From positions 1 to 5,778 of the forward strand of contig CANNLB010000217.1 in the NCBI GenBank assembly GCA_947505565.1: 5,778 bases of DNA, read 5' to 3'. The translations under genes were made by a program, and so were the position numbers. A model generated the notes under the pieces. It worked only from the letters and a program-made list of their open reading frames with translations. It was not told the origin of the DNA and did not search any database. Of this stretch, positions 1 through 5,778 are shown piece after piece (within the stretch, counting starts at the first letter, position 1; each line of letters starts with the position of its first letter). This stretch comes from Acidobacteriota bacterium (GTDB lineage Bacteria; Acidobacteriota; Terriglobia; Bryobacterales; Bryobacteraceae).

Positions 1-90
1 GTGGAGGCACTTTTGTTCGAGCAGGGTAGCAACATCTTCCCGCGCGAACAACGCGAGTGCGAACCCGAAGCCAAAGCAGAGCCGAGTCAT
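1..90 (-). CDS. Start of an exported protein, possibly a planctomycete-type cytochrome c (5' part only)
   Basis: Only 30 codons are visible, from an ATG at 88-90 to the window edge. They begin MTRLCFGFGFALALFA, a short signal-peptide-like stretch: one Arg, then a hydrophobic core, with a possible cleavage after LFA. The rest reads REDVATLLEQKCLH. This resembles the first mature residues of PSCyt1/cytochrome c-like proteins, where 'D..P.LE..C..CH' starts the haem-binding site. Here the first Cys is the third residue from the edge, so the required Cys-His pair lies outside the window and cannot be confirmed. The ribosome-binding region is weak (a purine patch, 'gatagga', about 10 bases upstream). 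The reading frame is continuous with the upstream broken hydrolase gene, so the codons could be a C-terminal extension of that frame. The signal peptide and a candidate TGA stop in another frame at 104-106 favour a separate gene. The haem function is inference. Confidence 0.45.
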   Translation of the reverse strand, partial: MTRLCFGFGFALALFAREDVATLLEQKCLH

Positions 91-103
91 AGCCGGTATC
101 CTA

Positions 104-1415
104 TCATTTACTGGCGAAGGTGTCGCGCTGTCGGGAATGGTGTCGGGAATGGTGACTGGCAGGTCGTAGCGGCTGCGGATGAGCGCGGCAAGGGCTTCCT
201 GTTGGGCTGGCTCCCCGTGGACGAGGAAGACGAGCTTCAGCCCTTTGGAGATCGGCCCCATCCAGGCGAGTAACTTGCTTTGGCTGGCATGGCCGGAAAG
301 TTCGTTGATCTTGACGATTTCGGCGCGGACGCGGTACGGTTCGCCGAGGATATTCACCTCCTTCTGGCCGTTGAGGAGTTTTCGGCCGAGCGAATTGGCG
401 GCTTGGAAGCCGGTGATGAGAACGTTGTTCGCGAGGTTGTGTGAGACACTTCCGGCCTCCGCCATGCCGGAAGCTGAGATCATGATGCAGGGCCTGCGCA
501 GTGAGTTCAGGGCCTTGGATTCTTCGACGTCGCGGATGTAAGAGAGGCGGCGGAAGCCGAAGGGGTTGTCGTGGGCCGCCAGGAACTGGGCCGCTTCGCT
601 GTCGTAGCACGCGGTGTGTTCGCGGAAGATTTCGGTGACATGCGTAGGCAAGGGACTATCGACGAAGACGGGGATATCAGGAATTTGCCGTTCAAGGACG
701 AGTGCGTTGATCATCATCACGATCTGCTGCGTGCGTCCCACGGGGAAGGTGGGGGCGATGATTTTGCCGCCGCGCTGGGCGGTGCGATTGATGGCTTCGG
801 CAAGCTTGGCCTTGGCCTACTCGATCGGTTGATGGAGACGGTCGCCGCACGTGCTTTCGAGGATGAGGAAGTCGGCGGCGTAGGGCGGTTCGGGATCGCG
901 AATGATGGGGAGGTTCTTGCGGCCAATGTCGCCGGAAAAGAGCAGGCGGGGCGACCTTCACGAACGGCGAGCCGAACATTTGGTCGGCTTCGTAGGCCGT
1001 GTAGCTGATGTCGCCCGTGACGATGGCTGAATGTGCCGCGGCATCGAGCGGAACAGCGGGAAGGTAGCGTTGGCGACGGTGTAGATGGGTTCGACTTCGC
1101 CGTCTGGGCAATCGGGCTGGAGGCGGCCAGCATGGATTGGCAAAGGTCGACCGTGGCGCCGGTTGCGTAGATAGGCCCGCAAAAACCTTTTTGCGCGAGT
1201 TTGGGCAGCTTGCCACTGTGGTCGATGTGAGCGTGGAAGAGGATAACCGCGTCGACTTCGGCAGGCGGAAACGCAAACCAACGATTTTTTTCATTCGCCT
1301 CGGCGCGTTTACCTTGGAAGAATCCGCAGTCAAGCAGGACTCGCTTGCCGCCGAATTGGATCTCGTGGGATGAACCCGTGACCGTGCGGCAAGCACCGCG
1401 AAAAGTAATCTGCAT
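104..1415 (-). pseudogene. Broken metallo-beta-lactamase/beta-CASP hydrolase (RNA-processing exonuclease-like)
   Basis: Starts at ATG 1413-1415 with MQITFRGACRTVTGSS, the usual N-terminus of beta-CASP metallo-beta-lactamases. These are RNases related to CPSF73 and usually have about 450-470 residues. The zinc motif HAHIDH is at 1218-1235, FSGDIG at 922-939, ESTCGD at 841-858, the beta-CASP 'GGK.IAPTFPVGRTQQ' block at about 723-768, the SASGM block at about 460-477, SGHA at 286-297 and FLVHGEP near 208-228. These motifs do not share one frame. The frame changes near 1104-1115, again near 1030-1060, and again at 946-955, and there is an in-frame TAG at 817-819. After the TAG the frame stays open to the window edge, so the native stop is lost or uncertain; TGA at 104-106 in another frame is a candidate. 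Fewer residues than expected separate the motifs in the damaged part. A product restarted at ATG 715-717 would lack the whole metal-binding domain. Confidence 0.85.
130..153. repeat. Perfect 12-base tandem duplication
   Basis: The unit gtcgggaatggt occurs twice back to back (130-141 and 142-153). On the minus strand it encodes TIPDTIPD near the expected C-terminus of the broken hydrolase. Because 12 is a multiple of three, it keeps the frame and adds four codons. It is probably a replication-slippage duplication. Confidence 0.85.
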
Positions 1416-1442
1416 GGATACTGGTATTCTGATTTGTCCCCC
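1416..1442. promoter_or_regulatory. 27-base divergent start-to-start gap
   Basis: This gap separates the start codon of the broken hydrolase (minus, 1415) from that of the membrane glycosyltransferase (plus, 1443). It is locally AT-rich. It contains TATTCT at 1425-1430, which could serve as a plus-strand -10 element for a transcript beginning just upstream of ATG 1443. No good -35 box and no Shine-Dalgarno sequence is seen for either gene. A complete pair of divergent promoters cannot fit, so promoter elements would have to lie inside the opposite gene. This is a weak call based on position and composition. Confidence 0.25.
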
Positions 1443-2837
1443 ATGCTTCGTTTGCTTCCCTGGGCATTGTTGCTCACCGCCTTGCTGCCTTCTGCTTGGT
1501 TTGCATTTTCGGCTCGAGAATTGCCGCAACTTGGCTCTTTGACCGAGGACAGTCTCTATGGCAGTGCCGGACTTTCGCTGGCCGATGGCCGAGGCTATCG
1601 GTTGGTCAGCGTGCCGGGCGAACCAGCGCAAACCCGCGTGCCCCCCCTGTTTCCAGCTTATTTGGCCCCGTTTTCGCACAATCGCATCTTGTTGAGTTGG
1701 ATGCTCTGGGTGCTGGCACCGACTACCCTGGCGCTCGTCTTCTTCTGGGCCCGGCAACGGGGATGGCAGCGTTGGCAGGCGGCATTGTTGTGTGTGCTGT
1801 TGGGATCGAACGTATCTTTCGTCTTGGCGAGTGCCAGCCTGCTGCCGGACTTATTGACTCTAGCGCTACTGCTGGCGGCGGTCTATGCCCTGGAACAAGA
1901 TAGCCGGGCGGCGGCGGTACTCGCGGCCATTGCGGCATCGGCTGCGTACCTGACAGCGGTCTCGCTGTTGGTCCCCTTGTCGGCGATGATCCCGTTGTTA
2001 CTGATTCGCCGACGCTACCTCCAGGGCGCTATTTTTTCCGCGGGATTGCTCGGCACGGCGTGGTGGTGGCGGTCGTTTGTTGAAGCGCATGCGGACCCGT
2101 CGGCGCAAGGATTGGCGAGCTGGTATTTGAACGCCCCGTCGAAGTCGAGCTTTGAGTTTGTCGCCGGGAACCTCGGGGCCGTGGCTGAGCCGGGACTGCT
2201 GGTGGTGACTTTAGTGGCGGCTTATGGTTGGTATCGGATTCGGTCCGTGAGCGTGTATCCGGCGTTTGGACTGGCCTACGTGGTGGCGATGTTGTTGAGT
2301 CAGGAGTTGCCGCAGGCTCGCGCGTTGCTGCCCATCTTGCCGTTGTTGCTGGCAGGCTTCGTGATGGGGTTGGCAGCCTTACCGCGTTTTGCGATCGCGG
2401 CGACGGTGGTGGCGGTAGTCGTACTCGTCGGTCGCAGCGGGCTTCCGCTGCGGGCGGCGTACGATGATCTGGAGCGTTTCAGGGCATTTCAACCGTTGCG
2501 TAGTCAGGTGTACTTTTGGATTGATGCCAACACCCCGGCCAGCGCCCGCTTCCTGGCGAGCGACGATGCCACGTTGCACACCGTGACCCATCGCCACGGC
2601 TTCAGTCTGCATCCTTCGACGCGGCTTTCGAGGGTGGCGTTGATCGGGTTCTTCGGGAATGCGCCCGCATTCGCGCGGGCTGAGGGACTCGACTATATCC
2701 TAATTACCCCATATGACTACTACCCTTTGCTTACGGCGGTCGAGCGCCTCCAGGTGCAGGCGCAGATCGAGGCGGACCCTGCCTATCAGACGGTTTACGC
2801 ACACGACGGCGTCATGGTCAAACGGAAGCGGTTTTGA
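1443..2837 (+). CDS. Multi-pass membrane GT-C glycosyltransferase-like protein (PMT/family 39 type)
   Basis: A 464-residue integral membrane protein. ATG 1443 is preferred over an in-frame TTG at 1434, because it directly precedes the first hydrophobic helix (MLRLLPWALLLTALLPSAW). The layout fits the GT-C fold. After helix 1 comes an external loop with the acidic pair E35-D36 and then DG.GY (about 49-52) and PPLFPAYLAP (67-76). About nine or ten further hydrophobic segments follow between residues 81 and 331. RALLPILP at 293-300 matches the R..LP..P pattern near the last helices of family 39 proteins. A soluble tail (about 341-464) contains WIDANTPASARFL, also typical of these enzymes. Such enzymes transfer sugars from polyprenyl-phosphate donors outside the inner membrane; donor and acceptor here are unknown. 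The peptidase gene starts 19 bases after the TGA, so co-transcription is plausible. The frame is intact, with no sign of decay. Confidence 0.75.
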   Translation: MLRLLPWALLLTALLPSAWFAFSARELPQLGSLTEDSLYGSAGLSLADGRGYRLVSVPGEPAQTRVPPLFPAYLAPFSHNRILLSWMLWVLAPTTLALVFFWARQRGWQRWQAALLCVLLGSNVSFVLASASLLPDLLTLALLLAAVYALEQDSRAAAVLAAIAASAAYLTAVSLLVPLSAMIPLLLIRRRYLQGAIFSAGLLGTAWWWRSFVEAHADPSAQGLASWYLNAPSKSSFEFVAGNLGAVAEPGLLVVTLVAAYGWYRIRSVSVYPAFGLAYVVAMLLSQELPQARALLPILPLLLAGFVMGLAALPRFAIAATVVAVVVLVGRSGLPLRAAYDDLERFRAFQPLRSQVYFWIDANTPASARFLASDDATLHTVTHRHGFSLHPSTRLSRVALIGFFGNAPAFARAEGLDYILITPYDYYPLLTAVERLQVQAQIEADPAYQTVYAHDGVMVKRKRF

Positions 2838-2845
2838 AATAAACG

Positions 2846-2860
2846 ATGATGGAAGAGTGA
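2846..2860 (+). other. Four-codon mini-ORF overlapping the peptidase start
   Basis: ATG ATG GAA GAG TGA lies just after the glycosyltransferase stop. Its TGA overlaps the proposed GTG start of the peptidase as GTGA, the arrangement seen in translational coupling. No clear Shine-Dalgarno sequence precedes it; GGAAG at 2824-2828 is too far upstream. It may be a leader for coupling, or chance. Confidence 0.25.
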
Positions 2861-5001
2861 TAGCGCAGACTCTTTCCCTCCTGTTAACCTCCCTTTTAGC
2901 CGTTGAACTTTTTGCCCAACCGAAGCCCGTGACTTTGGAAGTTGTTGCGCGGACGAACCCCAATATGGACGGGGTCCCCAATTGGGCGCCTTCCGGTGAC
3001 CGCTTTCTGGCCGTCGATCAAAAGGCCCTGATGTTGTACGACTGTGCGACGGGGCAGCGGACGGAGTTGGCCAATTTGAATGACATCGAGGGCAAGGCGA
3101 CAGAGCGGCCGAGCAATAAGCCCTTCGGATGGCAGAACCGGCGCGTGGCGGGGAGTCGGCCGGAGTGGTCGAATGACGGGCAACGGCTTTTAGTCTCGAC
3201 GGGCGGCGATCTGTTCGTCCTGGCGGTCGTTTCTAAAGAATGGACGCAGTTGACGGCGACCGTCGATACCGAAGAAGACGCCCATTTGTCGCCCGACGGT
3301 CGCATGGTGGGCTTTCGGCGAGGGAACGATCTCTACGTGATGGATGTGAGCACTCGACGCGAACATCGGCTGACGACCAGTGGCAGTGAGACGGTTTGGA
3401 ACGGGAAGCTCGACTGGGTGTATCCAGAGGAGTTGGACCTGGGTCGCGCGTGGTGGTGGTCACCGGACTCGAAATCGATCGCTTATTTGCAGTTTGACGT
3501 GGGGACGGAGATGATTCACCCGCACGTGGATTCGCAGCCGATTCAAGCGGTGCTGGAGCCGCAGCGTTTTCCCAAGGCGGGGACTCCGAACGCGAGCGTG
3601 AAGCTGGGCGTGGTGGCGGCGCGGGGCGGTAAGTCGCGTTGGATGGGGTTGGGGCCGACGATAGATACGCTCCTAGCGCGCGTGGCTTGGCTCCCATCGA
3701 GCCAGCAGTTGGCCGTCCAGCGCTTCAGCCGGGTGCAGGATCGGTTGGAACTGCTAACGGCTGACGGAGCCAATGGGCGGGTGAAAACTCTCCTCGAAGA
3801 AAAAGACCCGGCGTGGGTGAACCTGCATGACTTACTCCGGTTTCTGCCCGATGGCCGATTCCTCTGGGCTAGCGAACGGTCGGGGTTTCGGCATCTCTAC
3901 CTCTATTCGGCGCAGGGTCAGATGGAACGTCAATTGACCTCCGGCGATTGGGAGGTGAACGTGGTGGATGGGGTCGATGCCCAAAACATTTACTTCACCG
4001 CAACGAAGGAGAGTCCGCTCGAACGGCATTTGTATCGCGTGCCGCTGGCCGGCGGAGAGATCGTTCGGCTGACAAAAACGGCAGGGACCAATTCGGTTTC
4101 GATGAGCCCTACAGCGGCCTACTATACGAATTCGCACTCGAGCTTGACCTCGCCGCCGCAGCGTACGTTGCATCGCGGCTCTGGCGAGCAGTTGGCGGTG
4201 TTGACTCCGGCGAGTACGTCCGTGATGACCGAATATGCCTTGCAGCCCGTCGAGCCGGTGCAGTTCGAGGCCGACGGGAATAAGTTTTATGGGCAGATCA
4301 TCAAGCCCGTGGGGTTTGTTGCGGGGAAAAAGTACCCGGCGATCGTGATGGTTTATGGCGGGCCGCATGCGCAGACGGTACGCGATAACTGGGCGGGATT
4401 GAATTGGGAGCAGGCGTTGGCGGCGCGTGGCTTTGTGGTTTGGCGGATGGACAACCGCGGCGCGGGGGGGCGTGGGCACGCATGGGAAGCTCCTTTGCAT
4501 CGCCAGTTCGGAAAGACAGAGTTGGCCGATCAACTGGCAGGCGTGAAATACCTGGTGAGTCAGGGATACGTAGACGAGAAGCGGGTGGGGATCTACGGCT
4601 GGTCCTACGGCGGCTATATGACGCTTTTCTCGCTGTTCAACGCGCCGGAGACCTTTGCCGCCGGGGTTTCGGGGGCACCGGTTACCGACTGGCGGCACTA
4701 TGACACCATCTACACCGAACGGTACATGGGCCTGCCGTCCCGCAATGAGGATGGTTATAAACAGAGCTCTGCTGTCACCCACGCCGCGAAGTTGCAAGGC
4801 AAGTTGATGATCGTCCATAACTTCCAGGACGACAACGTGCTGTTTCAGAATGCCCAGCACATGATCGATGCGTTGCAGAAGGCCAACAAGCAGTTTGAAC
4901 TGATGTTCTACCAACAAAAAAGTCATGGCGTCGCGGGGGCAGCGCGACGCCATTTACTCGAAACTACAACGGGCTTTTTCGAACGCAGTTTAAAGCCGTA
5001 A
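2857..5001 (+). CDS. Secreted S9B serine peptidase, dipeptidyl-peptidase IV-like
   Basis: From GTG 2857 the product has 714 residues, close to the usual length of bacterial DPP IV. The first 20 residues (MIAQTLSLLLTSLLAVELFA) look like a signal peptide cleaved before QPKP, so export to the periplasm is expected. Residues about 25-460 form the beta-propeller, with PDG/PDS turns. WVYPEE places the paired glutamates E191-E192, which in DPP IV bind the substrate N-terminus. The C-terminal alpha/beta hydrolase has Y500 (oxyanion, VYGGP), S583 in GWSYGGY, D658 in HNFQDDNV and H690 in SHGVAG, so the catalytic triad is complete. The family removes Xaa-Pro or Xaa-Ala dipeptides from peptide N-termini. 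The start is the weak point: the frame is open upstream into the glycosyltransferase gene, no ATG fits, and GGAAGA abuts GTG without normal spacing. The role is probably peptide scavenging; natural substrates are unknown. Confidence 0.93.
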   Translation: MIAQTLSLLLTSLLAVELFAQPKPVTLEVVARTNPNMDGVPNWAPSGDRFLAVDQKALMLYDCATGQRTELANLNDIEGKATERPSNKPFGWQNRRVAGSRPEWSNDGQRLLVSTGGDLFVLAVVSKEWTQLTATVDTEEDAHLSPDGRMVGFRRGNDLYVMDVSTRREHRLTTSGSETVWNGKLDWVYPEELDLGRAWWWSPDSKSIAYLQFDVGTEMIHPHVDSQPIQAVLEPQRFPKAGTPNASVKLGVVAARGGKSRWMGLGPTIDTLLARVAWLPSSQQLAVQRFSRVQDRLELLTADGANGRVKTLLEEKDPAWVNLHDLLRFLPDGRFLWASERSGFRHLYLYSAQGQMERQLTSGDWEVNVVDGVDAQNIYFTATKESPLERHLYRVPLAGGEIVRLTKTAGTNSVSMSPTAAYYTNSHSSLTSPPQRTLHRGSGEQLAVLTPASTSVMTEYALQPVEPVQFEADGNKFYGQIIKPVGFVAGKKYPAIVMVYGGPHAQTVRDNWAGLNWEQALAARGFVVWRMDNRGAGGRGHAWEAPLHRQFGKTELADQLAGVKYLVSQGYVDEKRVGIYGWSYGGYMTLFSLFNAPETFAAGVSGAPVTDWRHYDTIYTERYMGLPSRNEDGYKQSSAVTHAAKLQGKLMIVHNFQDDNVLFQNAQHMIDALQKANKQFELMFYQQKSHGVAGAARRHLLETTTGFFERSLKP

Positions 5002-5006
5002 GGCTT
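4993..5006. terminator. Small hairpin spanning the converging stop codons
   Basis: AAGCC (4993-4997), loop GTAA (4998-5001) and GGCTT (5002-5006) form a perfect 5-bp stem. In plus-strand RNA the loop is a GNRA-type tetraloop. The peptidase TAA sits in the loop, and the stop of the convergent gene begins at the stem's other end. No U-tract follows on either strand, so it is at best a weak bidirectional termination or RNA-end structure. Confidence 0.25.
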
Positions 5007-5778
5007 ACTTGCTGGTTCCCCCGCCGCCGCCGCCACGAACGCCACCGCCAGCATCGCCTCGACCGGCTGGAGCCGCCGGAGCCGCTGCCGCGCCACCACC
5101 GGCCGGAGTACCGCCACCGGGAGCCGCCATGCCCGCCCGACTGTTGACGTTATAACCGACAGCACTATCGAACCGGGGGCCGGAGATGCCGCCGCCGTTG
5201 GCGCCGGGATTCTGCACGGGCATCGCTGCCTGGATGTACTGGTTGTAGTATCGGTTCACCCGCGACGGGCTATAGTACATAAACCCGAAGGGGCTCTGGA
5301 GCATCCCGGAAAGGGGGAGGTAGGTGTACATATTGAAGTAAGGATTGTACATCCATCCGCCCTGGGAATAGCCGAGGCCCATGCCGCCATTGCCCATGCG
5401 CTCGACTGATTTGGCAGACGCAATGTTCGCCATCGCCAGCATTTCGGAGCGACGATTAGCCCAGCGATAGAGCGGGTCCGTATCGTTCTTATCAAAACGT
5501 GCGACAGAGAATGTACCGGAGGTTTCCATCACTCGGCCCTCGCGGAGAGTCGTCGCGTTTCCGCCGGCAATGACCTGCGTTTCGCCTTTGTAAACTTTTG
5601 CCCCAGTGGTGGCATCGAAGGTGATCAGAGCCATTTTGCGGAGCGCGAAGGCGGCTTCGCCGACAAGAATCGTGATCGCATGTTCTTTCGCGATTTCCGT
5701 CGCTTCGATAACCGCGGTACCCGAGGTGAGCTGAGCACGGGTGTCTTCCAGGCGGTTCGCGATCAACTTGATGGATGA
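5005..5778 (-). CDS. FecR-domain-like protein with glycine/alanine-rich tail (5' end beyond window)
   Basis: 257 codons are visible. The frame is open to the right edge (SSIKLIANRLEDT...), so the TTG at 5764-5766 is not the true start. The first ~95 visible residues look like short beta strands (TSGTAVIEATEI, ITILVGEAAFALRK, KVYKGETQVIAGG), resembling the end of a FecR domain. Then comes DPLYRWANRRSEMLAMAN (about 101-118), a linker I recognise from acidobacterial FecR-like proteins. Next is an aromatic, Asn/Met-rich region (WMYNPYFNMYTYLPLSGML, SPFGFMYYSP). The last ~70 residues are low-complexity Gly/Ala/Pro, ending RGGGGGGTSK. Any signal peptide would be upstream. In other bacteria FecR passes outer-membrane iron-siderophore signals to a sigma factor. 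No sigma factor or TonB receptor is visible here, so the role is unknown and may be cell-envelope structural. It converges on the peptidase gene, with three bases between stops. Confidence 0.7.
   Translation of the reverse strand, partial: SSIKLIANRLEDTRAQLTSGTAVIEATEIAKEHAITILVGEAAFALRKMALITFDATTGAKVYKGETQVIAGGNATTLREGRVMETSGTFSVARFDKNDTDPLYRWANRRSEMLAMANIASAKSVERMGNGGMGLGYSQGGWMYNPYFNMYTYLPLSGMLQSPFGFMYYSPSRVNRYYNQYIQAAMPVQNPGANGGGISGPRFDSAVGYNVNSRAGMAAPGGGTPAGGGAAAAPAAPAGRGDAGGGVRGGGGGGTSK
5008..5133 (-). repeat. Gly/Ala-coding low-complexity tract
   Basis: The plus strand is dominated by irregular gcc/ccg/cca triplets, for example ccgccgccgccgcc near 5021-5034. On the minus strand it encodes the Gly/Ala/Pro-rich tail of the FecR-like protein, including a run of six glycines before TSK. 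The frame is kept throughout, so this is protein low complexity, not a separate repeat array. Slippage and sequencing error are both more likely here. Confidence 0.7.

Noticed and set aside
104..610. Minus-strand open frame of 168 codons inside the hydrolase region
   Set aside because: Arg/Pro-rich shadow. The neighbouring frame over the same bases encodes the conserved beta-CASP motifs. Only its TGA at 104-106 is of interest, as a possible native stop.
571..1008. Plus-strand open frame of 145 codons over the hydrolase
   Set aside because: Complementary shadow of hydrolase motifs, with no domain or start signal of its own.
1100..1140. Programmed ribosomal frameshifting as the explanation for the hydrolase frames
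   Set aside because: Three separate shifts plus an in-frame TAG, with no slippery heptamer or downstream structure evident, do not fit programmed recoding.
1416..1757. Upstream extension of the hydrolase frame beyond ATG 1415
   Set aside because: It would overlap the glycosyltransferase N-terminus, and its residues do not resemble the family. MQITFRG is the normal family N-terminus.
2713..2856. Peptidase start at an upstream ATG in the same frame
   Set aside because: It would overlap the glycosyltransferase gene by 125 bases, and the Arg/Ser/Thr-rich extension precedes a clear signal peptide, which should be N-terminal.
3832..4953. Long antisense open frame (373 codons) opposite the peptidase
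   Set aside because: It mirrors a well-supported S9B peptidase with a complete triad. Its translation shows no recognisable domain, and such frames are common opposite GC-rich genes.
5008..5133. Possible CRISPR or minisatellite array
   Set aside because: The triplet-like pattern has no fixed unit or spacers. It is explained by Gly/Ala codons in one intact frame.

Overview
The window reads like a chromosomal stretch of an acidobacterium, probably of the Solibacter/Bryobacter group. The base composition is GC-rich, with mostly G or C at third codon positions. The left edge carries what looks like the start of a secreted cytochrome-like protein. The right edge carries a FecR-like protein with the 'LYRW..RR.E...MAN' linker and aromatic tail that I associate with Acidobacteria. 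The lineage call rests on remembered family resemblance, not on a marker gene. No RNA gene, CRISPR array, insertion sequence or phage gene is visible.

Layout. Positions 1-90 (minus) hold the first 30 codons of a small exported protein running off the left edge. Positions ~104-1415 (minus) hold a metallo-beta-lactamase/beta-CASP family gene (RNase or CPSF-like hydrolase) that is broken. It has three frame changes between about 950 and 1115, an in-frame TAG at 817-819, a poorly recognisable segment where a conserved metal-ligand motif should be, and altered residues in several conserved motifs. Positions 1443-2837 (plus) encode an intact GT-C type membrane glycosyltransferase-like protein. It is followed after 19 bases by an intact secreted S9B (dipeptidyl-peptidase IV-like) serine peptidase at 2857-5001. 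The FecR-like protein (5005-5778, minus) converges on the peptidase with only three bases between the two stop codons, and its 5' end lies beyond the window.

How the genes relate. The glycosyltransferase and the peptidase lie close enough to be co-transcribed, but nothing links their functions beyond both acting at or outside the inner membrane. The broken hydrolase gene is divergent from the glycosyltransferase with only 27 bases between start codons, so any promoter must overlap coding sequence. About 4.3 kb of neighbouring sequence is free of frameshifts. That makes local gene decay more likely than general poor sequence quality, although raw reads would be needed to settle it. I found no convincing new multi-gene system; the main object of interest is the decayed hydrolase and its run-on reading frame into the left-edge gene.
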